Both the position numbers and the translations under genes were made by a program. A stretch of 64,000 nucleotides of DNA from Arthrobacter sp. StoSoilB19 (GTDB lineage Bacteria; Actinomycetota; Actinomycetes; Actinomycetales; Micrococcaceae). The notes beneath the pieces were generated by a model that worked only from the letters and a program-made list of their open reading frames with translations, was not told the origin of the DNA and did no database searches. Shown here in pieces: positions 24,799 to 33,507 of the stretch. The stretch is from assembly GCF_019977275.1 (NCBI RefSeq), contig NZ_AP024650.1, positions 3,906,001 through 3,970,000 of the forward strand, given 5' to 3'. Position 1 is the first letter of the stretch; every line of letters starts with the position of its first letter.

Positions 24799-25448
24799 GG
24801 AACGGTAATGACCGCCACCGCGTGCTGGGCGCCGTCGCGCAGTTCCACGCTTGAGATGCTGCCCAGCTGGATGGGGGTTGCCCCGGTGACCTTGACCTTC
24901 CCGCTCGGGGTGGCCGTCCAGGCGCAGGCACGGTCCTCCCCGCCGGCGCGGTCGCGCACCCACAGTGAAAGGGTCCCTTCCGCCGGGAGGCTGCTGCCGC
25001 TCACCGCAAGCTCGGTTCCCCACGTCTTCCGGGCCATGTCGATGTTGACCTGCAGCCCTCCCCCGGATGCCACCGAGTAGGTGGCGTCCGGATGCGGCGG
25101 CCTGGCGAGCAGGGGACCCACCGCCAGTCCCACGGCCAGGCACGCGGCGGCAAGGGCACCTGCCAGCGCCGCCCACCGCCGTCGTAATGTCCGACGCCGG
25201 CTGGCCAGTTCGTCGAGCAGGCGGGCAGGGGTGGCGCCGGCACCCCCGCTGCCGCCGGGGACGGCGGTCAGGGCCACGGCGTCGGGGACCGGAACGGAGT
25301 CAAGGAGCATGGGCACCTTCTCCAGCACCGCCAGTTCCCTGCGGCAGGCGCCGCAGTCCTGGAGGTGCGCCTCGAAGAGTGCGAGGTCGTCGGGATCCAG
25401 GCCGCCCAGCACGTAGGCACCCAGCAGGTGGTGGAGGTCGGTGTTCAC
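24795..25448 (-). CDS. Anti-sigma factor with zf-HC2 domain (RskA-like)
   Basis: 217 residues. The N-terminal anti-sigma domain holds the zinc motif HLQDCGACRREL (H33, C37, C40 region). One membrane span lies near residues 90-112 (WAALAGALAAACLAVGLAV), and an extracellular RskA-like domain follows. It should hold the upstream ECF sigma factor at the membrane until a signal triggers release, usually by proteolysis. Its ATG overlaps the sigma gene stop by four bases (ATGA). Confidence 0.92.
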   Translation of the reverse strand: MNTDLHHLLGAYVLGGLDPDDLALFEAHLQDCGACRRELAVLEKVPMLLDSVPVPDAVALTAVPGGSGGAGATPARLLDELASRRRTLRRRWAALAGALAAACLAVGLAVGPLLARPPHPDATYSVASGGGLQVNIDMARKTWGTELAVSGSSLPAEGTLSLWVRDRAGGEDRACAWTATPSGKVKVTGATPIQLGSISSVELRDGAQHAVAVITVP

Positions 25449-25945
25449 CGCTCCACCCCCATCTCGTCCAGGATGGTGCGCAGTGCCCGAAGCGCGTAGA
25501 AGGCGCGGGATTTGACCGTTCCGCTGGGGATGTTGAGCTGGACGGCCGCCTCGTTGACCGTGAACCTGCGGTAGTGCAGGGCCACCAGGACGTCCCGGTG
25601 TTCCTTGCTCAGCCGCAGCAGCGCTTCCTCCATCAGGACCCGGTTGAGCATCTCGTCAACGCGGCCCATCACTGCGGCGGGGTCGGTAAGGCTGCTCTCC
25701 AGCGCCTCGTTCGGCCGGCGCTGGCTCCGGCGGTAATTGTCGATCATGATGTTCCTGGCCGTGCGGTACAGATAACTGCGGAAGCTGCCGTTGATGTCCG
25801 GCGCATGCTGCCAGACGCGCAGCACGGTTTCCTGCACCACGTCCTCCGCGAGCTGCGGATCCCGGACGGCGCTGAGCACGAACCGGCGCAGGGCGCTGCC
25901 GTGTTCACGGTAGATGGCTTCCACCACCTTGTCGTCAAGTGGCAT
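25445..25945 (-). CDS. ECF RNA polymerase sigma factor
   Basis: 166 residues. Region 2 includes LAEDVVQETVLRVWQHA and FRSYLYRTARNIMIDNYRR. Region 4 includes RFTVNEAAVQLNIPSGTVKSRAFYALRAL, a helix-turn-helix for the -35 box. The cognate anti-sigma follows with a four-base overlap. The upstream region has a promoter of the same type as that of the divergent lipoprotein gene, so the factor probably drives itself and that lipoprotein. The family resembles SigK/SigL-type ECF factors of actinobacteria. Confidence 0.94.
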   Translation of the reverse strand: MPLDDKVVEAIYREHGSALRRFVLSAVRDPQLAEDVVQETVLRVWQHAPDINGSFRSYLYRTARNIMIDNYRRSQRRPNEALESSLTDPAAVMGRVDEMLNRVLMEEALLRLSKEHRDVLVALHYRRFTVNEAAVQLNIPSGTVKSRAFYALRALRTILDEMGVER

Positions 25946-26020
25946 CCCGCTTCCCCCGTCCCTGCCCGTTCACATCACTGCACAGCGTGGAACGCCACGG
26001 CATCCTGCGCTCCCGGCTGT

Positions 26021-26049
26021 TACCACGTTGGGCAGCAGGAAAAGGTTCA
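26021..26049 (-). promoter_or_regulatory. Predicted ECF promoter of the sigma/anti-sigma operon
   Basis: On the minus strand TGAACC (26049-26044) is followed after exactly 16 bases by CGTGGTA (26027-26021). The same -35 and spacing and a near-identical -10 occur in the divergent lipoprotein promoter at 26075-26103. This indicates autoregulation by the ECF factor. Confidence 0.75.
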
Positions 26050-26074
26050 ACCGGGCGGCTCCGGAGCGCGCCTG

Positions 26075-26103
26075 TGAACCATTCTTTACCTGGAAGCGTC
26101 GTA
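26075..26103 (+). promoter_or_regulatory. Predicted ECF promoter of the lipoprotein gene
   Basis: TGAACC (26075-26080), 16-base spacer, CGTCGTA (26097-26103). It matches the sigma operon promoter on the other strand in -35, spacer length and six of seven -10 bases. The lipoprotein start codon is 75 bases downstream. Confidence 0.78.
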
Positions 26104-26178
26104 GGGGTTAGCGTCCGGCAATTCAGCTCCGGGCGCCTGCACCAGCATCAGCAGGAAACACCAGCCAAGGAGCACATC

Positions 26179-26736
26179 ATGAAGCACCATGTCGGGCCAG
26201 GCCTTGCCATCCTGGCCCTGGCGGCAGCCCTCACCGGCTGCGGCAGCAGCACCGGGACCACTCCGTCGGCCACCAGCCCGGCCACGGGTGCCTCCAGCAC
26301 CGCGTCCGCCACGGTTTCTTCGTCCGGCACCGCCTCAGCCTCCGCGTCATCGACCCAGGCGGGCGCCGCCGTCGACCTCAAAACGGCATCCTCATCCGCA
26401 GGCAGCATTGTGGTGGATGCGAAGGGAATGAGCCTCTACTTCTTCACCAAGGACACCAAGGACTCCGGCACCAGCGCCTGCACCGGCTCCTGCCTGGTCC
26501 AGTGGCCGCCGCTGACCACCACCTCGGGCTCCCCCGCGGGCGAAGGCGTGACCGGCAAGCTGGGCACCATCAGCACCCCTGACGGGAAGAAGCAGGTGAC
26601 ACTGAACGGCATGCCACTCTATTACTTCGCAAAGGACACCAAGCCGGGCGACATCCTGGGCCAGGGCGTGGGCGGCGTCTGGTACCTGTCGGACCCGTCG
26701 GGCGCGATGATCAAGGCAGCCGGCCAGGGCTACTAG
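26179..26736 (+). CDS. Secreted lipoprotein with COG4315 repeats
   Basis: 185 residues. Signal peptide with lipobox LTGC (C21), a Ser/Thr/Ala-rich linker (about 23-72), then two copies of the COG4315 unit: VVDAKGMSLYFFTKDTKDSGTSACTG and VTLNGMPLYYFAKDTKPGD, with conserved CTGSCLVQWPP. Proteins of this type sit on the outer membrane face; their role is not well known, with links to redox or envelope stress. Strong AAGGAG six bases before the ATG. The divergent ECF promoter pair suggests it belongs to the ECF regulon. Confidence 0.9.
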   Translation: MKHHVGPGLAILALAAALTGCGSSTGTTPSATSPATGASSTASATVSSSGTASASASSTQAGAAVDLKTASSSAGSIVVDAKGMSLYFFTKDTKDSGTSACTGSCLVQWPPLTTTSGSPAGEGVTGKLGTISTPDGKKQVTLNGMPLYYFAKDTKPGDILGQGVGGVWYLSDPSGAMIKAAGQGY

Positions 26737-26759
26737 GCCTGCAGGCCCACCGGTCCGGC

Positions 26760-27512
26760 CTACTTCAGGGGAACGTCCGGGACCTTGCCCGGGAGGGGGA
26801 CTTCCGTGGGCACGGGAACGGGCAGCTTGGAGCTTGGTTCCAGGCCCTTCCTGACATCCTCCGTAACGGTGGCGGGCAGTGACGGCTCGGTAGCCGCGGG
26901 CTGCTGCGTGGCAGCCCCATGGCTCGGCGTGTTTCCGTGTGCCGGAACACCCGACGGCGCCGCACCGGCAGGTGCCGAAGCCGGGGCCGGTGCCGCCGGG
27001 ACGGCGTCCGGGCCGCTGGTTGCCTGCGGGGCGGGCGCCGCAGGCTGTGGCGCGGGCACCTGCGGCATGTCGTGGCCGGTGGGTGCCGCACTGGACCCTG
27101 TCACGAATGACGTGACGGCGTGGTTCAGCTGGGTGAAGGATTCCCGGAACCCCTGGTCCGAAGCAGCGGCAACGGCACCACCTGCCGCGAGCGAAGCGGC
27201 AACAGACAAGGTGGTGAGCGTGACCCGGCGCTTGGCCTTGCGGCGCGCGGCGAGTTCATCGGCCGGGCGGCCGGCCGGACGCGTGGACGGTGCCGCAGGT
27301 TCGGCGGCGGAGAGCACCGTGGTGGGGGCGGGGCCGGCAGCGGAAGTTCCCGCCATCAGGGCCGCGATTTCGGCGGAGGGCTCAGGGACGCCTGCCCCGA
27401 GGGCGCGCAGGTTGACCAGGGCATCACGGAGCTGGCCGTCGTCGTCCACGCCGGCCTCCAGCAGGAGCTGGTCAACGGTCCCGTCGTTGCGGGATCCTGC
27501 GGTGTCACTCAT
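26760..27512 (-). CDS. Single-span membrane protein, possible anti-sigma factor
   Basis: About 250 residues. A cytoplasmic N-terminal part of about 85 residues with acidic and helical segments (VDQLLLEAGVDDDGQLRDALVNL) is followed by one membrane span (VTLTTLSVAASLAAGGAVAA). A long Pro/Ala-rich extracytoplasmic tail ends in VPTEVPLPGKVPDVPLK. No zf-HC2 motif. The start at 27512 overlaps the sigma factor stop by eight bases, so the two are coupled. An anti-sigma or sigma-modulating role is inferred only from that arrangement. An upstream in-frame ATG inside the sigma gene is rejected. Confidence 0.72.
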   Translation of the reverse strand: MSDTAGSRNDGTVDQLLLEAGVDDDGQLRDALVNLRALGAGVPEPSAEIAALMAGTSAAGPAPTTVLSAAEPAAPSTRPAGRPADELAARRKAKRRVTLTTLSVAASLAAGGAVAAASDQGFRESFTQLNHAVTSFVTGSSAAPTGHDMPQVPAPQPAAPAPQATSGPDAVPAAPAPASAPAGAAPSGVPAHGNTPSHGAATQQPAATEPSLPATVTEDVRKGLEPSSKLPVPVPTEVPLPGKVPDVPLK

Positions 27513-28083
27513 GGTTCGCCTGGTTTCTCTTGAGCGTTTGGGCCTTGAGGTTCTGCAGGGCACGGCGCTGGAGCTGTTTGATGGCTCCGGCGCTCTTGCC
27601 CATGATGTCGGCCACCTGGTCGATGGACAGGTCCGCCACGACGCGCAGGGCCAGCACTTCCTGGTGTTCCGCGCTGAGGCCTTCCAGCATCGCCGCGGCC
27701 CCGGCGGTCAGTTCCACGGCCTGGTCCTCCGCGGACGGCGAGGTGCGGCCGTCCTGCTGGGGATCGTACGGTGTCAGCTGCGGCCTGCGCTCCAGCCGGC
27801 GGTAGTGGTCCACCATGCGGGCATGCGCGATGGAAAAGAGCAGGGACTTGGCGCCCGCCAGACCGCCGGTGAGGCTGCCGATTTTGGGATAAAAGGCCAG
27901 GAAGACGTCCTGGGTGACAGCTTCGGGATCATCCAGGCCGCGGGCCTTGAGGTAGCCGTGCACCGGCCCCGCGAAGGTTCGATAGGCAGCCGCGAACAAC
28001 ACGGCCGGATCGGTTCCGGCCGCGTTGTCGAATATGTCGATCTCTTCCTGGACCAAAGTGTCTAGCACCAGCGGCTCCTCCAT
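27505..28083 (-). CDS. Sigma-70 family (ECF-type) RNA polymerase sigma factor
   Basis: 192 residues. Region 2: DDPEAVTQDVFLAFYPKIG and LLFSIAHARMVDHYRRLERRP. Region 4: LSIDQVADIMGKSAGAIKQLQRRALQNL. An N-terminal extension of about 25 acidic residues precedes region 2. It is coupled to the membrane protein gene downstream. Together they form the second sigma locus in this stretch, separated from the first by only 0.8 kb. The regulon is unknown. Confidence 0.92.
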   Translation of the reverse strand: MEEPLVLDTLVQEEIDIFDNAAGTDPAVLFAAAYRTFAGPVHGYLKARGLDDPEAVTQDVFLAFYPKIGSLTGGLAGAKSLLFSIAHARMVDHYRRLERRPQLTPYDPQQDGRTSPSAEDQAVELTAGAAAMLEGLSAEHQEVLALRVVADLSIDQVADIMGKSAGAIKQLQRRALQNLKAQTLKRNQANHE

Positions 28084-28210
28084 CCCGGGATCCGGCCCGC
28101 GCCCTGTCCCGGTTTCCGGTACGGACTGCCAGTCTCCGTGGCCTTCCAGCTGCCTCTTTGCAGGCCTGGCGGGGGTGCACTTCCAAAGGCGTGCGCGCCC
28201 GGCCGGCTGC

Positions 28211-28250
28211 CTGGACTGCGGCCGCAGCCGGAGCGGCGGCCGCAGTCCAG
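28211..28250 (-). terminator. 15-bp perfect hairpin between secreted-protein gene and sigma gene
   Basis: CTGGACTGCGGCCGC (28211-28225) is complemented exactly at 28236-28250 around a 10-base loop, 16 bases after the stop of the minus-strand Ala/Pro-rich protein gene. There is no T-run, as is common in high-GC actinobacteria, so termination or mRNA stabilisation are both possible. Confidence 0.6.
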
Positions 28251-28265
28251 ACTAGCCAAGGTGCC

Positions 28266-28961
28266 TTAGCGGGTGGAAACCGACGGAGCGTGCACGGTGT
28301 CGCCGCCCACGGCGGGAACGGCAGGAACGGCAGGAACAGCGGTTGCGCCGTCGGCACCCGGGACGGCAGGAACTGCCGGAACGGCGGGAGCGGACGGAAG
28401 CTCAGGCTTCTCAGCCTCGACGGCAGCGGAGCCCTTGGCCTCGGCCGCAGCCTTGGCAGCGGCATCGGCCTTGGCCACGACGTCGGTGCAGTAGCCCTCG
28501 ATGTTCGCCTCACCCTGGGCTGCGATGGACAGCGAGGAGAACGCCTTGGAGGAAGCGTCCACGCCACCGTGGGTGTAGGCGGTGCACAGGCCCAGGGCCG
28601 CCGGGCCGGCGGCGTCAACGGCGGTGTTGGCTGCCGCGGAAGCAGTCGCACCGGCGGTGACCTTATCGTCGGAGGCCGCAGCCGAACCGGAAGCCGTGGC
28701 GGAAGCATCGGCGTCGGTGGTCTTCAGGGCACCGGTCACAGCTTCGGTCGCCGTGGGCGCCGGGGTGGCCTGGGCGTCAGCCGCTGCTTCGGCTGCAAGC
28801 TTGGGGGCAGGTGCGCCGAAGAGCTCGTGGGCAGTCTGCTGGGCCTGGGTGGGAAGGACGCCCGAGACGGCGGCGGCGCCGGTTCCTCCCACTGCCAGGG
28901 TTCCTGCAGCCAGGACTCCGGCGGCGACTTTGCTGGTGGCGAGAACGGTGAACACAGACAT
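28266..28961 (-). CDS. Exported Ala/Pro-rich protein with PAVPAVP repeats
   Basis: 231 residues. The N terminus (KVAAGVLAAGTLAVGGTGAAAVSG) is a signal peptide or anchor. The middle is Ala/Thr-rich, with a short folded-looking segment containing two Cys (LGLCTAYTHGG and IEGYCTDVV) that could form a disulfide. The C terminus repeats PAVPAVPAVP. I do not recognise a named family. It lies just upstream of the sigma factor gene on the same strand, separated by a strong hairpin, and may be an envelope protein linked to that sigma system. Confidence 0.7.
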   Translation of the reverse strand: MSVFTVLATSKVAAGVLAAGTLAVGGTGAAAVSGVLPTQAQQTAHELFGAPAPKLAAEAAADAQATPAPTATEAVTGALKTTDADASATASGSAAASDDKVTAGATASAAANTAVDAAGPAALGLCTAYTHGGVDASSKAFSSLSIAAQGEANIEGYCTDVVAKADAAAKAAAEAKGSAAVEAEKPELPSAPAVPAVPAVPGADGATAVPAVPAVPAVGGDTVHAPSVSTR

Positions 28962-28995
28962 CTAACTTCTCCAAACCTAGACAACACATCGGATC

Positions 28996-29014
28996 GGGTC
29001 CGCCGGGCGGACCC
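28996..29014 (-). terminator. Short GC hairpin after the DMP19-like gene
   Basis: GGGTCCGCC and its complement GGCGGACCC flank a single G, so the real stem is about 7 bp with a small loop. It lies 35 bases after the DMP19-like stop and 35 bases before the next gene's start on the same strand. It may act as a terminator or a leader element. Confidence 0.4.
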
Positions 29015-29048
29015 ATCACGGACTACATCGCCTCCGGTTGCGGAAAGG

Positions 29049-29630
29049 TTACGGGCGCCTCGAATTTTCTTTCTCCCTGGGAACCAGGGTTGCCGCGAGG
29101 CGCTGGATATACGGGCCCACTTCCTCATCGTCCAGCACCAGAAGGTCCGCCTGGCCGCGCAGCCAGCGGGCATTGAGGGCAGTGATGTTTTCGCGTTCCA
29201 GCAGCTCTTCAAACTCGCCGTCGAGCTCCTCCATCCGGAAGACGCCGTCGGGCACGGCACCGATGCCATCAATGCCGTCCAGGTAGGCGGCAGCTGTTTC
29301 GGCGGTCAGTGCGTCGTAGGCGTCCACGGCGCGGTTGAACAGGTCCAGGTGCGCGCCGGCGCCCATTCCGGCCATCCCCTCCCGGACCAGCGTGTCCATG
29401 GCGGACCGTGCGGCCGCCATGACGGCGTATTGCGCGAACCCGCCCTCCAGGGCCTGGCAAAGGTAGAAGTCCACAAAATAGCTGCGGACGGCCACGGGAG
29501 ACATGTCCTCCGTGGCCAGCAGGGCGTTGTGCATTGCATCGATGATGGCCACGTTGGCCTCCACCACCTCCTCGTCCCTGCCTTCGATGCTGCTGCTGGT
29601 CAGGACGACGGGCTGCTGGCTGGTGGTCAT
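29049..29630 (-). CDS. DMP19/DUF4375 family protein
   Basis: 193 residues, soluble and acidic. The segment YFVDFYLCQALEGGFAQYAV matches the core of DMP19-type proteins, a group named after a neisserial DNA-mimic protein. Here it is only a fold-level indication and no DNA-mimic role should be assumed. The C-terminal half (DGEFEELLERENITALNARWL) is also typical. Divergent from the SNF2 helicase gene across a 213-bp gap. Confidence 0.7.
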   Translation of the reverse strand: MTTSQQPVVLTSSSIEGRDEEVVEANVAIIDAMHNALLATEDMSPVAVRSYFVDFYLCQALEGGFAQYAVMAAARSAMDTLVREGMAGMGAGAHLDLFNRAVDAYDALTAETAAAYLDGIDGIGAVPDGVFRMEELDGEFEELLERENITALNARWLRGQADLLVLDDEEVGPYIQRLAATLVPREKENSRRP

Positions 29631-29843
29631 GGCACTCCTTGCTGGGGTGGTGGTACGCCGGACGCCTTCACGCTACGGCGGCCAGGCCACGGCAGGATCG
29701 GCGGACAAATGAACGTCAAGCGAAGTTTTCGGGGCCGGCCGGGAAGGCGCCCGGCATGGGCGTGCCGCCGGGCGAACTAAGATGGATCAGATAACCACCC
29801 ACCGGACCCGGCCCCGCCGTGACCTGCCGAAAGTAGCGCGTAC

Positions 29844-32800
29844 ATGCCATCCCAACCGGACGAAAGTGCGGAACTGGCAATACAGACACCCGCCATCAAC
29901 GACCGCTCGCTGGCGGCCGGGCTGGCCTATGCCATGGCGAGCAGGGTCTCGGGAATATCGTTCGACGGCGGCACCGGCCTCATGCTGGGAAAGGTCCGGG
30001 GCGGTGCGGAGGTCCCTTATTCCACCACGGCCAAGCTGGTCCGGAAGGCGGGCGGCTGGAGCTGCACCGTGGGAGTGTGCAGCTGCCCGGTCCGCAAGGA
30101 CTGCAAGCACGTGGCGGCCTTGCTGTTCGCGGCTGAGGACAACCCGTCCATCCGGGTGCAGCTGCTGGCGCCGTCCACCTCCACGCAGGTATCCCGCGCA
30201 CCCTCGGCGGTCCTGTCCGACTGGGAACAGGCCCTCAGCCCGCTGATTTCCCAGCCCGGTTCAGCCCCTTCCACCAGCGGCGTTCCCCTGGCCCTGCAGT
30301 TCGAGATCGAGGAACCGCCGCCGCACTTCTCCTACACGGGGCGCCGGGACCCGGTGCGCGGGGTGCGGCAGCTCAAGGCGCGGCCCGTCATCATGGGGGC
30401 CAAGGGCAAGTGGATCCGCGGCGACGTTTCCTGGAACACCCTGAACTACCTGAACTTCCGGCGCGAATCCAACCAGGCGCACGTGGAATGGCTGCAGGAG
30501 TTCCTCGCCGGCCACTCCTCTACCGCCAGCCGGATGCACAACTCCGCGGGACTGTGGCTGAGCCTGAACTCCTACTCGGGGAAGAACCTGTGGAGCCTGC
30601 TGTCCGAGGCCGGGAAGATCGGGCTCGCCCTCGTCCACTCGCGCGGCACCGGGCCGGTCCGGCTGGCCGAGGCCCCTGCCGCCGTCGGGCTTTCCCTGAG
30701 CCGGTACGGCACTCCGGTGGCGGACGCCGCTGAGGCCGGCACCACCGCCGGGACCTCCGACGGCGGGCTGGAGCTGTCACCCACCATCACCGTGGAGGGC
30801 GCTGAGGTTGATCCGGCGTCGGTGGGCACCATCGGACGGCCGGCGCACGGGCTGTTCTTCACATCCGGCGAGGCCGCGCTGCCCGGCGTCCCCGACCCCG
30901 ACGGAACCATCACCCTGGCGCCGCTGGAGAACGGGCTCAGCGAGGAACTGCTGGCGTTCGTCACGACCGCAAGCACCCTGCACATACCTGCCAGGGACGA
31001 GTCACGCTTCCTCACGGGCTTTTATCCAAAGCTCAAGCAGGCGGCCCGGGTGACGGCCCGCGACGAGTCGGTGGAACTGCCCGAACTGGCCGTCCCCACC
31101 CTGTCGCTGCTGGCCAATTACGGGGCGGACCACCGGGTGCGGCTGCACTGGGAGTGGCACTACAAGACCGGCAAGCTGGTCACCGCGCAACCTCTGTGGC
31201 GGCACCCCGGCGATGCGGGCTACCGCGATGACACGGCGGAGTCCCGCATCCTTGAGGGCATTGGCCGTCCGTGGGACGTGGTGCCCGCGCTGGGCGAGTC
31301 CGCCACGGGCGGCTGGGGCACTCCCCGGCTGGCCGCGTCGGCCGAACTGACGGGCCTGGACACGCTGGCCTTCACCGAGGAAGTGCTGCCGCGGCTGCGG
31401 GAGGCGCCGGACGTTGACGTGGAGACGGTGGGCGACATCGCCGACTACCGCGAGGCTGAAGAAGCCCCGGTGGTGTCCATCTCCACCAAGGCAACTGAGC
31501 AGCGCGACTGGTTCGACCTGGGCATCCAGATTTCCCTGGAAGGCCAGCCTGTTTCCTTCGCCGCCGTGTTCTCCGCCCTGGCCGCGGGACAGACCAAGAT
31601 GCTGCTGCCCAGCGGCGCCTACTTCTCCCTTGACCTCCCGGAACTGCACCAGCTGCGGGCCCTGATCGAGGAAGCCAGGGCGCTGCAGGACAACAAGGAT
31701 GCGCCGCTGCAGATCAGCCGGTTCCAGGCGGGGCTCTGGGATGAACTGGCACAGTTGGGAATCGTGGACGAACAGGCCGCGGCCTGGCGGTCCGCCGTGG
31801 GCGGTCTCTTGGAGGGCGGCACGGACGGGCTGCCGCTGCCCCCCACCTTGAACGCGGAGCTGCGGCCGTACCAGCTGGAGGGCTACAACTGGCTCAGCTT
31901 CCTGTACAAGCACGGGTTGGGCGGCATCCTGGCTGACGACATGGGCCTGGGCAAGACCGTGCAGGCCCTGGCCTTGATGTGCGCCGCCAAGGAGCTGGCC
32001 GCCGCGGCTGCTTCGTCCCTTGGGAATACCGACGGCGGGAACACCGACGACGGGAATACCAACGCCGGTGCTGCCGCTGCCGCTGAAAGCCGGCCCGCCG
32101 CCGTCGCGCCTTTCCTGGTGGTGGCGCCCACCAGCGTGGTGGGCAACTGGGCCCTCGAAGCGGCCCGGTTTGCGCCGGGGCTGACCGTTCGGACGGTCGG
32201 CGAGACCTTTGCCAAGAGCGGCCAGGAGGTGGCGGAGGCCCTTGACGGTGCCGACATCGTCATCACCTCCTATGCCTTGTTCCGCATCGATTACGAGGCC
32301 TACGCCTCCCGCACCTGGAACGGGCTGGTGCTGGATGAGGCGCAGTTCGTCAAGAACCACCAGTCCAAGGCGTACCAGTGTGCACGGAAGCTGCCGGCCG
32401 CGTTCAAGCTCGCCATCACGGGCACTCCGCTGGAGAACAACCTCATGGAATTCTGGGCGCTGACCTCCATCGTGGCCCCCGGCCTGTTCTCCAGCCCCAA
32501 GCGCTTCGCGGAGTACTACCAGAAGCCGGTGGAAAAGAACGGCGACAAGGGGCAGCTGGAAAAACTCCGCCGCCGGGTCCGCCCGCTGATGATGCGCCGA
32601 ACCAAGGACCAGGTGATCAAGGACCTGCCGCCCAAGCAGGAACAGATCCTTGAAGTGGTGCTGAACCCGCGGCACCAGAAGGTGTACCAGACGCACCTGC
32701 AGCGCGAGCGGCAGAAGATCCTGGGACTGATCGAGGACGTCAACAAGAACCGGTTCACCATCTTCCAGTCGCTGACCCTGCTGCGGCAGTTGAGCCTGGA

Positions 32801-33344
32801 CGTGTCGCTGGTGGACCCGGCGTTGTCAGCGGTGCGGTCCAGCAAGCTGGATGTGTTGTTCGAACAGCTCGAGGACCTCGTGGCCGAGGGGCACCGCGCG
32901 CTGATCTTCAGCCAGTTCACCGGGTTCCTGGGCAAGGTCCGGGAGCGCCTGGACGAGGAGGACATCGAGTACTGCTACCTCGACGGCAGCACGCGGAACC
33001 GCGCCGACGTGGTCAGTGAGTTCAAGAACGGCAGCGCGCCGGTGTTCCTGATTTCGCTGAAGGCCGGCGGTTTTGGGCTCAACCTCACGGAGGCCGACTA
33101 CGTGTTCCTGCTCGATCCGTGGTGGAACCCGGCGTCCGAGGCGCAGGCTGTTGACCGGACGCACCGGATCGGCCAGGCCCGGAACGTGATGGTGTACCGG
33201 CTGGTGGCCAAGGACACTATCGAGGAGAAGGTCATGGCGCTGAAGACCCGGAAGTCGCAGCTGTTTGCCGACGTCATGGAGGGCGATGCCCTGGCCGGCG
33301 GGGCCATCACGGCCGAGGACCTGGCGGGCCTGTTCAAGGACTAG
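29844..33344 (+). CDS. SNF2-family helicase with N-terminal SWIM zinc finger
   Basis: 1166 residues. SWIM motif C79-x-C81...C87-K-H89 near the N terminus. A long central part (about 100-660) of the bacterial SNF2-associated type follows. The helicase core begins near residue 670, with ADDMGLGKT (about 697-705), VVAPTSVV, LDEAQFVKN, ITGTPLENN, IFSQFTGFL, and QAVDRTHRIGQ. A short low-complexity insert (GNTDGGNTDDGNTNAG) separates motifs I and Ia. Such proteins are ATP-driven DNA or RNA-polymerase remodelers related to RapA/HepA. No methylase or nuclease partner is adjacent. Confidence 0.93.
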   Translation: MPSQPDESAELAIQTPAINDRSLAAGLAYAMASRVSGISFDGGTGLMLGKVRGGAEVPYSTTAKLVRKAGGWSCTVGVCSCPVRKDCKHVAALLFAAEDNPSIRVQLLAPSTSTQVSRAPSAVLSDWEQALSPLISQPGSAPSTSGVPLALQFEIEEPPPHFSYTGRRDPVRGVRQLKARPVIMGAKGKWIRGDVSWNTLNYLNFRRESNQAHVEWLQEFLAGHSSTASRMHNSAGLWLSLNSYSGKNLWSLLSEAGKIGLALVHSRGTGPVRLAEAPAAVGLSLSRYGTPVADAAEAGTTAGTSDGGLELSPTITVEGAEVDPASVGTIGRPAHGLFFTSGEAALPGVPDPDGTITLAPLENGLSEELLAFVTTASTLHIPARDESRFLTGFYPKLKQAARVTARDESVELPELAVPTLSLLANYGADHRVRLHWEWHYKTGKLVTAQPLWRHPGDAGYRDDTAESRILEGIGRPWDVVPALGESATGGWGTPRLAASAELTGLDTLAFTEEVLPRLREAPDVDVETVGDIADYREAEEAPVVSISTKATEQRDWFDLGIQISLEGQPVSFAAVFSALAAGQTKMLLPSGAYFSLDLPELHQLRALIEEARALQDNKDAPLQISRFQAGLWDELAQLGIVDEQAAAWRSAVGGLLEGGTDGLPLPPTLNAELRPYQLEGYNWLSFLYKHGLGGILADDMGLGKTVQALALMCAAKELAAAAASSLGNTDGGNTDDGNTNAGAAAAAESRPAAVAPFLVVAPTSVVGNWALEAARFAPGLTVRTVGETFAKSGQEVAEALDGADIVITSYALFRIDYEAYASRTWNGLVLDEAQFVKNHQSKAYQCARKLPAAFKLAITGTPLENNLMEFWALTSIVAPGLFSSPKRFAEYYQKPVEKNGDKGQLEKLRRRVRPLMMRRTKDQVIKDLPPKQEQILEVVLNPRHQKVYQTHLQRERQKILGLIEDVNKNRFTIFQSLTLLRQLSLDVSLVDPALSAVRSSKLDVLFEQLEDLVAEGHRALIFSQFTGFLGKVRERLDEEDIEYCYLDGSTRNRADVVSEFKNGSAPVFLISLKAGGFGLNLTEADYVFLLDPWWNPASEAQAVDRTHRIGQARNVMVYRLVAKDTIEEKVMALKTRKSQLFADVMEGDALAGGAITAEDLAGLFKD

Positions 33345-33356
33345 GGCCCGTCGTTA

Positions 33357-33386
33357 TCGACGCGCATTCTGGTTTTCGACGCGCAT
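33357..33386. repeat. Direct repeats TCGACGCGCAT upstream of the GH43-like gene
   Basis: Two exact 11-bp copies at 33357-33367 and 33376-33386, 19 bases apart, plus an inverted partial copy GCGTCGA at 33450-33456. All lie in the 163-bp gap before the glycosidase gene and could be regulator sites. Function is not established. Confidence 0.4.
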
Positions 33387-33507
33387 CTTCACTGTCGCGG
33401 CCCACATCTTGGTAGCGCCAGCGAATCCGCGCAGCGCAAGTGCGTTTCCGCGTCGACAATCGCAGCCTATGCTGGTGCCCAACGCAAACTACAACGTTGG
33501 AGAAATT

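Noticed and set aside
31002..32696. 564-codon minus-strand open frame opposite the SNF2 helicase
   Set aside because: It is antisense to conserved helicase motifs and its product has no recognisable domain.
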